Shown here piece by piece: positions 24,254 to 32,485 of a stretch of 64,000 nt of DNA; positions within the stretch are counted from its first letter, which is position 1; each line of letters opens with the position of its first letter. This stretch comes from Phormidium tenue FACHB-1052 (GTDB lineage: Bacteria; Cyanobacteriota; Cyanobacteriia; Phormidesmidales; Phormidesmidaceae). A program made the position numbers and the translations under genes. Under the pieces are notes generated by a model. That model saw nothing but the letters and a program-made list of their open reading frames with translations, ran no database searches and had not been told where the DNA came from. The stretch covers positions 124,001 through 188,000 of the forward strand of contig NZ_JACJQN010000010.1 of NCBI RefSeq assembly GCF_014696675.1, written 5' to 3'.

Positions 24254-25996
24254 TCAGCGGTCTGCCGTCGGCAGCGTGAAGCTCGGGGCACCGGGGGACA
24301 ACTGCTCCGTGTACGCCTGCCGGTAGATGTCCAGCCACGGCGCGCGATCGCCAGGGATGACGGTGTCGTTGGCTGGGTCGTCCAGGGCAAGCTCGAGTCG
24401 GGCATTGCTGACGGTGATTGTTTCAAGCGACGGTGTATCAATCCAGTCGTTGTCCGGGGCCAGAGAGGGCTGAATGGTGCCAATCTCGACGACCAACGCG
24501 TGACCAGCTTGCAGCATCCAGTCCGTCGATCGCAGATCGAAGCTGGTCGTGCCGGGTTTCACTACCGCCACCTGCCGGTTGAACGCAACGGCGCTGCCGT
24601 CTGGGGCGACGTCGTACAGCTCGACCATGACGTTGCCGTGGCCCTCGGTATTCAGAGACACCTGCGGCGTACCAGTGATCCGAACCGGCTGCCCAAGGGG
24701 CTCAGACCAGACGAAGAAACGGTTGGGAACCTCGGCTGCGGGGTCGGCGGGCAGTCCGTCGTCCAGGTACGACCCGCCGCCAAGCGCGATGGTAGTGGAG
24801 TACTCCACGACCGGCCAGGTATCCTGGGCGCGCCAGGCACCGGTACTGTCCTGCACGACGTAGGCTGGGTAGTCCACGGTCGGTTCGATGCCCTTGAGGT
24901 GCTGGTCGTAGAAGGAGATCACCTCGTCGAACCAGCCCTCGCGGCCCATTTCCAGTTTCCCATCGGCAGTGCGATCGTTGCCCCGGTAATGTTCCCACGG
25001 GCCGAGCCAGCCGCGCTGCGGCCCCCGGTGGTTGGTGAGGAACTCCTCCACTGCCTCGGCTTCGGCCTTCCAATCGAGGAAGCCCTGCGTGAACAATAGC
25101 GGAGTGTCGGTGCCCTTGGCGCGCTCGGCTAGGTTGCGGAACTGCCAGAACTCCGAGTCCGGGTTGGCGGCCTGGTGACCGAGCGAGTTCAGCGGCAGGC
25201 ACAGCGGGTTCACCTGCTCGTAGGCGGCATTGGTCCGGTAGCGCTCGTCATCGTCGGGCAGCTGCGGCAAGATAGCAATCTCGTTGTAGGTGCGCGGCAC
25301 ATCCACGATGGTCGAGCGGGGGACGCCGTTCGACCAGAGGTTGCGGTACAGATCCCAGATCGGCTCCTGGGCGACGACAGCCTTCAGCGCGTCGTGGTTG
25401 AGGTTGTTGCCGATTAGTCCGGTGATGGCATCAGCGGACTTGCCGTACATACCGACGGCACCCGTCGACCAGGGCTGGCTCGCCGCCCAGTCGATTGCGG
25501 CCTGCACGTCGGCCTGCGCACCGGGACCCATGAAGTCTAGACATCCGGTGGAGCCGCCGAAGCCGCGCAGGTCGACCATCACCAGGGCGTAGCCGCGGTT
25601 GAATAGATCAGTGCCTTCGATCAGGTCGTTGAAGCGGTTGGAGGGGCCGGTGTGCGCGTGGTTTTCCAGTGCCTGTTCACCGGAGTGCCCGAAGTATGGC
25701 CCGACCACCAGGATCACCGGCACCCTCTCGCCTGCGGCCAGTCCTTCAGGCAACAGAACGTCGGCGTGCAGTTCAACGTCGGAGCCGTCCGAGGACGCAA
25801 AGTATTGCTGCGTCCAGGCCGCGCCTTCGGGAACGCGGTCGTTCTCGGTGTGCGTGACCGCTTTGTCGGCGGTGGCAACCGCAGCAGTCGCGGTCGCCTC
25901 TGACTGTGTCAATGCGGCAGGTGCCCCAGCGAGGACAAGCAACATCACGGCTGTGCCTGTTAATAAGCGCCTGACGCAGGTCTTGGGAACGCGCAT
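24254..25996 (-). CDS. secreted CocE/NonD (S15) family hydrolase
   Basis: This 580-aa protein has a signal peptide (VRRLLTGTAVMLLVLAGAPAALT) and an S15-type alpha/beta hydrolase domain. It has VILVVGPYFGHSG, YALVMVDLRGFGGSTGC, the serine elbow GMYGKSADAITG (nucleophile in GKSAD) and FTQGFLDWKAEAEAV (acid region). The C-terminal galactose-binding-like jelly roll found in X-Pro dipeptidyl peptidases and cocaine esterase follows. ATG 25996 has AGGAGGAG upstream. GC is high (about 60 per cent by eye) and the protein reads like actinobacterial homologues, so transfer is likely. Substrate: an ester or X-Pro peptide, unknown. Confidence 0.88.
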   Translation of the reverse strand: MRVPKTCVRRLLTGTAVMLLVLAGAPAALTQSEATATAAVATADKAVTHTENDRVPEGAAWTQQYFASSDGSDVELHADVLLPEGLAAGERVPVILVVGPYFGHSGEQALENHAHTGPSNRFNDLIEGTDLFNRGYALVMVDLRGFGGSTGCLDFMGPGAQADVQAAIDWAASQPWSTGAVGMYGKSADAITGLIGNNLNHDALKAVVAQEPIWDLYRNLWSNGVPRSTIVDVPRTYNEIAILPQLPDDDERYRTNAAYEQVNPLCLPLNSLGHQAANPDSEFWQFRNLAERAKGTDTPLLFTQGFLDWKAEAEAVEEFLTNHRGPQRGWLGPWEHYRGNDRTADGKLEMGREGWFDEVISFYDQHLKGIEPTVDYPAYVVQDSTGAWRAQDTWPVVEYSTTIALGGGSYLDDGLPADPAAEVPNRFFVWSEPLGQPVRITGTPQVSLNTEGHGNVMVELYDVAPDGSAVAFNRQVAVVKPGTTSFDLRSTDWMLQAGHALVVEIGTIQPSLAPDNDWIDTPSLETITVSNARLELALDDPANDTVIPGDRAPWLDIYRQAYTEQLSPGAPSFTLPTADR

Positions 25997-26171
25997 AATT
26001 CTCCTCCTAATGGAAGCTGTTGGTCTTGAGTCGTACGTGAGTCTGGTCACGATTTCGTGAGCTGTTAGAAGAAATTTGAGACATGATGTGAACTCTTTAC
26101 CGTCCACCTCATCCGGCAGCGTGCCTGGGGCGACCACTTGGTCAGCGCCCGCTGACCATACAACCAATGCC

Positions 26172-26912
26172 TCAACCTAGAAGGGCCAGCACGGCATGAA
26201 CTGTCAGGTGGGCAATCATGGCGGCCTCTAGCCCGTAGCGCCAGAACAAATACCCCGCAACTACTGCAACCAAAGAATTTTGGATCAGCAAGAACCCCAC
26301 TAGGGCCGGGGTTAAGGGCAGTCCTAGGGCGATCGCATAGGGCAAGTGGGCCACAGCAAACATCAGGGAGGAGACGGCAATGGCGACGACCACCCATTGG
26401 GTCTGGGGTTTACCCTGGCGCTGCTGCCCAAATCGCCAGCCTAGCCATAGCAGCAGCGTCATCAGTCCCCAGCGGATCAAAATTTCTTCGGTGATACCGC
26501 CGTAGAGAAATCGCACTAGCAGCGGCGTGGGCTCAGCCGCCTCATAGGCTGGTGGCAGCAGCGGGCGAGACAGTAGGGCGATCGCCGTCAGCAGTGCACC
26601 GCTGATCAACCCACCCACCACGCCGGGCAACAGTTGAGGAACCAAAGCTTGCCGCCACGATCGCCCAGCAGCCAGCGCCTCTGCTCCCGGTGCCCTTAGC
26701 CCTAGCCGGTGGGCCAAGAGCACACCTATCAGCACCGCTACCGACAGCAAAACTGTGGGCTGCACCAGCACCAGCAGCCTAACCACGGCGGCAGGTGGGG
26801 CACCCTCTGGGAGCAAGGGCAAAGGCACCAACACCAGGGTCATCACCCCAGCCATGCCTGCCAACCACAGCAGCCCAAACAGTCGCAGCCTAGCGTTTTT
26901 ATGGTCAACCAT
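26172..26912 (-). CDS. CPBP family intramembrane metalloprotease
   Basis: The 246-aa membrane protein has about seven TM segments and the CPBP/Abi signature in order: EEILIRWG (EExxxR, about 143), FAVAHLP (FxxxH, about 187), and a last His in LTVH. These residues form the zinc site of Rce1-like proteases. Bacterial members process peptides or act in bacteriocin self-immunity; the substrate is unknown. It is unrelated in detail to the second CPBP protein at 27058, so the two are not recent duplicates. Confidence 0.88.
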   Translation of the reverse strand: MVDHKNARLRLFGLLWLAGMAGVMTLVLVPLPLLPEGAPPAAVVRLLVLVQPTVLLSVAVLIGVLLAHRLGLRAPGAEALAAGRSWRQALVPQLLPGVVGGLISGALLTAIALLSRPLLPPAYEAAEPTPLLVRFLYGGITEEILIRWGLMTLLLWLGWRFGQQRQGKPQTQWVVVAIAVSSLMFAVAHLPYAIALGLPLTPALVGFLLIQNSLVAVVAGYLFWRYGLEAAMIAHLTVHAVLALLG

Positions 26913-27057
26913 GACTCTATCCTCAACGTCATTCCAGAATTGTTTTCAAGCCTTCGCGATCTTGGGGTTATAAGGTTCAGGTCGCCCCTTCATCAGGCAG
27001 TTCGAGGTTGATGAGGTATTCAGGTTCATTTGCTGATAGGTTTGCGAACTGACGAGA

Positions 27058-28011
27058 TCACCCACGATCTTGCGGTGGCTCTGGAAAACGGGTTGGAGTC
27101 TTACGCTTGAACACTCCGTAGGCGATCGCCAGAAACATGGGTACTGCAACCAGCCCTGATAGCGCCCCGTAGGTGGCGTGATACTCGCTGATGGTAAACA
27201 GAGCGGGTGAGGGCAAGGCAGTTCCAGTGATGTTGAACAGGAGTACCCCGCCGATGTTGTTCGCGAAGTGTACGCCGATGGCGAGTTCAGTGGTTCCGTC
27301 AATCAACGAGACCACAGTCCACACCAGACCCGGAACGAAGAAGTAGTTGGAAAAGATCGTGAGCCAGCCGCCCGCCCGCGCCTCCGGGTTAAGGAGGTGC
27401 GGCAAGGTAAAGATAACGGCTGGCACGATCGCCAGAAAAGCGCGGTTGCTCCAGATGAGGCTCGCGCCCTGCACGATGTATCCGCGAAAGAAAAGCTCCT
27501 CCGTTGTCGTCTGGATCGCGGTGAGAACCAGCGCCAGCGGGACAAAAAGCGCAAATGTTATGAGGCCGGAGTTGAAGGAGAAGGTATCTGGGTAGAACAG
27601 ATACTGCCCCAGCCCACCGATCAGGCAGTACGGCACAAACCACGCCACGAATCCATGACCGACCCGATGCCAGTCTATCCGCTTCCGCGCTGTGACGAGC
27701 GTCCGGGGGTGGCGGCGGTGGACGAGGAAGGCAGCGATCAAGACTCCCGTGAAGAAGCACAGGAAACTCGCCATGACAAACAGGTAGTATTCCACAAGCC
27801 CGAGCCCCGAGGGGTCTGCCTGGCCGCCAAGCGCGAACGCGACGAGTACGCTGGCACCACTGCCGACGATCAGCCACGCAAAGAGAATGATCATCAGCCC
27901 CAGAACATACCGCCACCCCCGATACTTACCCCACCGGGCAGCCTCCACGTAGGTAACTTTTTTCGCTTCTGCAATGATTCCCTCGGTTCTTTCAGTATTT
28001 TGTATCTTCAT
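27058..28011 (-). CDS. CPBP family intramembrane metalloprotease
   Basis: This ~317-aa protein has eight or so TM helices and the CPBP motifs EELFFRG (about 178-184), TLPHLLNPE (His of motif 2) and VHFANN (His of motif 3, with Asn). The cytoplasmic tail VFKRKTPTRFPEPPQDRG follows. ATG 28011 is preceded by AAGGGAACGG and is preferred to the longest frame (28065). A decayed copy of the same tail lies upstream at 28255-28334, so a tandem paralogue once existed. The peptide or protein substrate is unknown. Confidence 0.88.
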   Translation of the reverse strand: MKIQNTERTEGIIAEAKKVTYVEAARWGKYRGWRYVLGLMIILFAWLIVGSGASVLVAFALGGQADPSGLGLVEYYLFVMASFLCFFTGVLIAAFLVHRRHPRTLVTARKRIDWHRVGHGFVAWFVPYCLIGGLGQYLFYPDTFSFNSGLITFALFVPLALVLTAIQTTTEELFFRGYIVQGASLIWSNRAFLAIVPAVIFTLPHLLNPEARAGGWLTIFSNYFFVPGLVWTVVSLIDGTTELAIGVHFANNIGGVLLFNITGTALPSPALFTISEYHATYGALSGLVAVPMFLAIAYGVFKRKTPTRFPEPPQDRG

Positions 28012-28254
28012 TTCCGTTCCCTTTATGAGTAAATTCTGTGGTGCTTGGATCTGGTTACTAATCACAGTTGCCGATAGTTTCAGGATTTAACGGGCCAATA
28101 ATGCCCTCGGGCAACGCCGGACGCAGACTACTATCAAGTCGAGATGAAAGCGCGGTAGGGATCTTTTCTGACTCCCGTGAGCGGTTATAAGGAACTCGAG
28201 CCATGAAAATTACTCCTTCGGCACATTTGCTTTTGGTTTTACGAACTGACGAGA

Positions 28255-28334
28255 TTACTGATGACCTTGCGGTGGCTCTGGCAAGCAGATCGAGTCCTCA
28301 CGCTTGAACATACCGTCAGCGATAGCTAGGACTA
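28255..28334 (-). pseudogene. tail remnant of a second CPBP gene
   Basis: The minus strand encodes VLAIADGMFKREDSICLPEPPQGHQ-stop, matching the end of the CPBP protein at 27058 (FLAIAYGVFKRK...FPEPPQDRG). The adjacent non-coding bases also match. Nothing of the upstream part of the gene survives. The rest of 28066-28551 shows no gene. Confidence 0.7.
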
Positions 28335-28551
28335 AGGGGGAGGTTCACGACCATCCCGATCTCGCTGGATGACTGACAAAAATTCAATGAAGACCTCTAA
28401 AGCTCTACATATGAAAGGGCTTCATTCTTAAGTAAGCAGTCGTTCCTTTGAGCAAGCTGAAAATCTCTCTATCAAAGACGATTTAAGCCTTGCAAAGGAT
28501 GCATATATCGCTAGCTTTCTTATCGATTCTCGCTCTTGAAAATTGTCCGAA

Positions 28552-28989
28552 CTATTGCTTCAGCACTACAGTATTAAAAATCTTGTCGTGCCATGTCTCC
28601 TGTTCTTTATCCACAAAAAACCAGAGATAGCCTAACCCAAATATTAGTCCACTTAGGAAATACCCCAACGAGCCGCGTAGACCAGCCATCACAAAAGACA
28701 ATGAATGTCCATCGGTTTTAACTACTCCAATGTTCATCACTCCCATGCCAATTGATCGCTCTCGCTGACTCCAAAGGTAACCAAAGTACAAAAAATGCCC
28801 AAATGCAGGAGCGATTGAAAATCCAATCACACTCGGAGCTACAATTAAATTTGGTACAGGTATATCGCTATCAGCGTAAGCTCCGATGATCACTCCAATA
28901 GCAACCGCTGCTAGTGAATAGATGATTGAGAGAATAGCTTGATCAATCAACCATGCAGCAGCCCGCTGTAAGAAGGTCGCCTTATTCAT
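28552..28989 (-). CDS. RDD family membrane protein
   Basis: This 145-aa protein starts MNKATFLQRAAAWLIDQAILSIIYSL, where the R-A-A-x-x-x-D spacing is the RDD motif. TM helices follow, then the middle YFGYLWSQRERSIGMGVMNIGVVKTDG and the final WHDKIFNTVVLK, all standard in RDD proteins. RDD proteins are small membrane proteins proposed to move ions or lipids; the role here is unknown. ATG 28989 with GAGGACA upstream is preferred to the longer frame (29118). Next upstream is a TetR gene on the same strand, 135 bases away. Confidence 0.87.
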   Translation of the reverse strand: MNKATFLQRAAAWLIDQAILSIIYSLAAVAIGVIIGAYADSDIPVPNLIVAPSVIGFSIAPAFGHFLYFGYLWSQRERSIGMGVMNIGVVKTDGHSLSFVMAGLRGSLGYFLSGLIFGLGYLWFFVDKEQETWHDKIFNTVVLKQ

Positions 28990-29123
28990 CTTTATGTCCT
29001 CAAATGTTTTCCACAATTGTCTAAGCAAAATACTCTGAGCAGCCTTTGCGGATGGCTGGAAGGAATTTGAGACATGAGGATCAACTCCTTTACTCTTGTT
29101 GCTGATTTCAGTTGTCAATTGGT

Positions 29124-29795
29124 TTAAGGATCGACAGGATCGCCGACCGCCCCACCTGTAGCTGTGTGCACGGCGCGGGCCATCTGCCCAAGCGTGTTGC
29201 CAAGCGAGGTGGGATCGGCTCCTGCCATCAGGGCCGCACTGACGTCTTCACTGATAACGCGCACGACTGCGGTGGCCGCAGCGGCATGCAACCGCACCTC
29301 GATATCGTCAGGCGATCGCCGCAGGCGATCTGCGAAGATCTCGACTAGAGCGTGCTCTATTCGGTCGTTGGTCATCAGCCAGGCCGTCCGCACATCCGGC
29401 TCTTTTTCGGCCAGCACGGTCATCTTGATCACAGCCTGATCAAAGGACTGCTGATCGGGATCTTTAGTACGATTCATCGCCCACTCCATGAGGTGATCTT
29501 CAAGGGAGACATCCCGAGGCCAGCGGCGCAATAGTGCCACAAACTCCTCGCCATCCTGCGCCAAAACCGGCTCGACACAGCTCTCCTTGTTGCGGAAGTA
29601 TCGCCAGAGAGTGCGTACCGAGAGACCCACTGCAGCGGCGATTTGCTCGCCGGTTGTGGCAGCGACGCCTTGCTCCCAGAACAAACGCGCCGCCTCCCGC
29701 GAAATCTCCAGACGTATCCGCTGCTGCCGCTGCTCACTCATCCTCCCTGGTTTGCGCTCGTTCTGCGTTGTGTCGTCGGTACCATCACTCCCCAC
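29124..29795 (-). CDS. TetR family transcriptional regulator
   Basis: The 223-aa protein has an N-terminal TetR HTH: RLEISREAARLFWEQGVAATTGEQIAAAVGLSVRTLWRYFRNKESCV (about 27-73). A helical ligand domain with DVSLEDHLMEWAM and a late ALMAGADPTSLG follows. The wording is close to actinobacterial TetR proteins (SVRTLWRYFRNKE), and the GC is high, as for the S15 hydrolase at 24254, so both may have come together. A perfect palindrome (29818-29832) lies just upstream of the start and is a likely autoregulatory operator. The ATG at MSEQRQ (codon 19) is an alternative start. Confidence 0.92.
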   Translation of the reverse strand: MGSDGTDDTTQNERKPGRMSEQRQQRIRLEISREAARLFWEQGVAATTGEQIAAAVGLSVRTLWRYFRNKESCVEPVLAQDGEEFVALLRRWPRDVSLEDHLMEWAMNRTKDPDQQSFDQAVIKMTVLAEKEPDVRTAWLMTNDRIEHALVEIFADRLRRSPDDIEVRLHAAAATAVVRVISEDVSAALMAGADPTSLGNTLGQMARAVHTATGGAVGDPVDP

Positions 29796-29817
29796 AACAG
29801 TCTTCCTTTCAAGAATC

Positions 29818-29832
29818 TGTCACTAAGTGACA
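29818..29832. promoter_or_regulatory. palindromic operator of the TetR gene
   Basis: TGTCACTAAGTGACA is a perfect 15-bp palindrome, 23 bases before the TetR ATG. A further half site GTGACA follows at 29845-29850. A TATATT hexamer on the minus strand lies between them, so bound TetR would cover a promoter. Confidence 0.6.
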
Positions 29833-30084
29833 ATATAGCTCTTGGTGACACTGTCGACAAGAGGTTGCTTCACTAATCAGCACATTCAATTTGAGCCAAT
29901 AGCTATTCAAACTCTGGAAATGCTGTCAGGGAATGACATCTGAGAGATCCCGCCACAATCGGCAGGGGTGAGGTCACCCCCGCAACGGACACTGCCTGCG
30001 TGATTGTTAGGCGCTGTTTATATACTTTCCGTACAGGTTGCCTTTGTCTTAGCCAGCTTGAGTGTAGTGAGTTCCAACACTCAA

Positions 30085-30123
30085 CTTCTTTCAAATTCTT
30101 ACGGTGATTTATCAGATTCTTAT
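30085..30123 (-). promoter_or_regulatory. direct-repeat box E, candidate AraC-family site
   Basis: The minus strand has ATAAGAATCTGAT and GTAAGAATTTGAAAGAAG with a 22-bp period, just past the stop of the AraC gene at 30128. The following bases (ACTCACTACACTCAAGCTGGCTAAGAC in part) match those after box A. No gene is seen directly downstream (29833-30084), so the target gene may be lost here. Confidence 0.5.
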
Positions 30124-30127
30124 AGGC

Positions 30128-31030
30128 TTAGCGAACTTGTTTTGGCGTTATTCCAGTAAGGCGCTTGAACTGCTGTGTTAGGTGGCTCTGGCTGGAGAAG
30201 CCGACCTGTAAGGCAATATCTGCGATCGCCAAATCCGTTTTCAACAACATTAGTTTCGCCTGCTCTATGCGCTGTCGAATCACGTACTGGTGGGGCGAAA
30301 TCCCCATGGCTTGTTTAAACAAACTTGCAAAGTAAGTTGGGCTGATGTTAACAACGCTAGCCAGTTCTGCCAAGGATAAATCTCGATTCAGGTAGGTGTG
30401 AATATAATCGATCACCTGCTGCAACTGGATACGAGTGAAGCTGTTATTTTGGGATGTGATCGGCCGCGTCAGCGTCGAATAGTGTCGCAGCAAATGAATC
30501 ACCAGAATCTGAGTGAGTGATTCGACATATAACTGCCCCATCATCCCGCCCGATCGCAACTCAGCTAACATCAGCATGCCAATCTGGTGAAGTTGCAAAT
30601 CTTGTTGGCCAAAACAGGGTACAAGTTCGAACTGATTCGCACCCATGTCGGAGGTTTCAGCAACTTGTTGAATCAGTTCCGGTTTCAAGCAAATGTGTAG
30701 TGGAGTGCAGATGACACCACTTTTGTCTCGACACCAATAGCTTGGTTGTCCAGCCGGGACAAAGAGATTATCCCCTTCATTAAGGATGGACTCATGCAGG
30801 CGATCATCCCGTTTTTGGATTAAAGGAGCGGGATTTCCTACATGCAAGTTAAGCCAATGGTCTGAGAGGGCTGGGAGTTCAACCTCGAAAGCTGAAACAG
30901 GGCTTTGACACTGCTCAACGAAAATGTCATTCCAGTTCATTTGCTGACTGGAGAGCATCAGTGCTTTATTGAACCGTTGGCTAAGTTCGTGCGAGTTGAG
31001 CTGGTGGCTGGCCATGGAGCTTGCTCTCAT
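30128..31030 (-). CDS. AraC family transcriptional regulator (copy 2)
   Basis: This 300-aa AraC protein is a close paralogue of the one at 19474. It has the same N-terminal MASHQLNSHELSQRFNKAL, the sensor half with LFVPAGQPSYWC, and the C-terminal two-HTH domain (LSLAELASVVNISPTYFASLFKQ and IADIALQVGFSSQSHLTQQFKRL). ATG at 31030 or 31015 can start it. The 67-aa protein gene lies 163 bases upstream on the same strand, and box E follows the stop. This is the most complete copy of the repeated small-protein/AraC/box unit. Confidence 0.93.
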   Translation of the reverse strand: MRASSMASHQLNSHELSQRFNKALMLSSQQMNWNDIFVEQCQSPVSAFEVELPALSDHWLNLHVGNPAPLIQKRDDRLHESILNEGDNLFVPAGQPSYWCRDKSGVICTPLHICLKPELIQQVAETSDMGANQFELVPCFGQQDLQLHQIGMLMLAELRSGGMMGQLYVESLTQILVIHLLRHYSTLTRPITSQNNSFTRIQLQQVIDYIHTYLNRDLSLAELASVVNISPTYFASLFKQAMGISPHQYVIRQRIEQAKLMLLKTDLAIADIALQVGFSSQSHLTQQFKRLTGITPKQVR

Positions 31031-31193
31031 CGATTGCTTGGAACTATAAAATCAACACTTTCCAGCCCGGTTATGGTGCAGCAAAAGCGTTCATCAGTCA
31101 GAGACACAAAAGGATGACCAGAGCATAGAACTACAAGCCAGTGATCAATGCCTCTCTCATTAGATAGACTTTGTCAACTCATCCAGGGGCCGA

Positions 31194-31397
31194 TCATTCA
31201 GCAGAACTGTTTTCATCTGCTAATTCTATGCCATCGCTTTCATCGGCTTGTACTGGATGGGCTTGTTTCGACAATTCAGCAACTTCTTGCGCGATCGCAA
31301 CCAGGGCATAATTAACTGAAGAGTCACAGATGAAATCAGTCTGAGATGTAACCTCAGGTTCAAAATCATTCTTGCATTGTGATATTGAATGCGTCAT
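31194..31397 (-). CDS. 67-aa small protein (MTHSIS family), second copy
   Basis: This protein has the same length as, and about half its residues in common with, the protein at 14651: MTHSISQCKNDFEPE, a central helix YALVAIAQEVAELSKQ, and an acidic end. It lies upstream of an AraC regulator gene and directly after an SDR gene (23 bases), so it may be the last gene of an SDR transcript or the first of the AraC transcript. No domain was recognised. Conservation of length and frame between two copies supports that it is translated. Confidence 0.62.
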   Translation of the reverse strand: MTHSISQCKNDFEPEVTSQTDFICDSSVNYALVAIAQEVAELSKQAHPVQADESDGIELADENSSAE

Positions 31398-31419
31398 GGG
31401 ATCATTCTCAATGATGGGT

Positions 31420-32154
31420 TTACATCGCCAGGCGAATCGGGCGGACAATCACTTCATTGACATCAACATCGTCCGGCTGGGAAACAGCGTATAAAACGGC
31501 TCTGGCGATCGCCTCTGATGCAAGGGCGGTTTTGCGAAGTTCTTCTAACAAGCCTTTGGATGACTCATCAGTGATATCAGAGCCAAGTTCAGTGGCAACG
31601 ACCCCCGGGGAGATAGTGGTGACACGAATAGTTTGTGATTCCTGCCGCAGTCCTTCAGAAATTGCCCAAACCGCATACTTGGTTGCACAGTAAACTGCCG
31701 CAGTGGGTACTACCACGTGGGCACCAATGGATGCAGTATTGATGATTTGCCCTCCACCTTGAGCTTCCATAATCGGTAGCCCCGCTGCGATACCATTCAA
31801 TACGCCCCGGATATTCACATTGATCATGTTGTCCCATTCCTCGACTTTCAGGGCATTCATCGGCGATAGGGGCATCACGCCTGCATTATTAAAGATGACA
31901 TCGACGCGACCAAATTCGGCTTTGGCAAACTCCACAAATGCTTTTACATCGTCGCGATCGGTGACATCGACCGCTTTGAATTCTGCTGTGCCACCAGATG
32001 CATGAATCTTCTTGACTAGCTTCTCTAGCTTGTCTGTACGCCGTGCCCCCAAAACGACTTTTGCACCATTTTGGGCGAGCAGCTTCGCGGTGGCTTCACC
32101 GATACCGCTACTGGCTCCGGTGATAGCGATCACTTTGTTTTCTACATTTAACAT
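31420..32154 (-). CDS. classical SDR oxidoreductase
   Basis: This 244-aa classical SDR has TGASSGIG (13-20), the Asp-Val-Thr cofactor loop, NNAG, the catalytic Ser in INTASIGAH, and the active-site YCATK. The end VNEVIVRPIRL is typical of the YdfG/serine-3-dehydrogenase-like group. It reduces an aldehyde or ketone, or oxidises a 3-hydroxy acid, with NADP(H) likely from the basic GARR after strand 2. It is complete. A related but broken SDR lies just upstream at 32188. Confidence 0.92.
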   Translation of the reverse strand: MLNVENKVIAITGASSGIGEATAKLLAQNGAKVVLGARRTDKLEKLVKKIHASGGTAEFKAVDVTDRDDVKAFVEFAKAEFGRVDVIFNNAGVMPLSPMNALKVEEWDNMINVNIRGVLNGIAAGLPIMEAQGGGQIINTASIGAHVVVPTAAVYCATKYAVWAISEGLRQESQTIRVTTISPGVVATELGSDITDESSKGLLEELRKTALASEAIARAVLYAVSQPDDVDVNEVIVRPIRLAM

Positions 32155-32187
32155 GATGATTCTCCTGACTGTTGAGGTGGATTGAAA

Positions 32188-32485
32188 TTAAATAGACTGA
32201 CCACCAAAGACTTCGATTCTCTGTGCATTCACCCAGCGATTGTCTTCGGAGAGCAATGCTGCGATACCTTCGGTAAGCTTCGCTAACGCACCTCCAATAT
32301 CATCGGGAACACCCACACGACCTAACGCCGTTTGCGAAGCGAGGAAGTTGTTGATTTCTGGATTGTCCTGCACTGCACCGCCTGCAAAATCTGTTTCATC
32401 GCGCCTGGAGCCACAGCATTTACGGCAATCTGTCTGTGTCCTAGTTCTTTTGCCATATGGCGACCAGCACTAGTTCCTCGGCGAA
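32188..32485 (-). pseudogene. C-terminal fragment of an SDR gene
   Basis: The minus strand encodes AGRHMAKELGHRQIAVNAVAPGAM in one frame and, after a frameshift, VQDNPEINNFLASQTALGRVGVPDDIGGALAKL...LLSEDNRWVNAQRIEVFGG in another. Together these are the last third of a classical SDR. The NAD-binding domain and the YxxxK site are missing. The fragment abuts the end of the SnoaL-like gene at 32470, as if a deletion fused the two. Confidence 0.82.

Noticed and set aside
24221-25099. 292-codon plus-strand frame opposite the S15 hydrolase
   Set aside because: Antisense shadow; the hydrolase on the minus strand has signal peptide, catalytic motifs and a strong ribosome site.
29903-30094. 63-codon minus-strand frame downstream of box E
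   Set aside because: No family resemblance, no ribosome site, and composition unlike the neighbours; the region seems to be a promoter that lost its gene.
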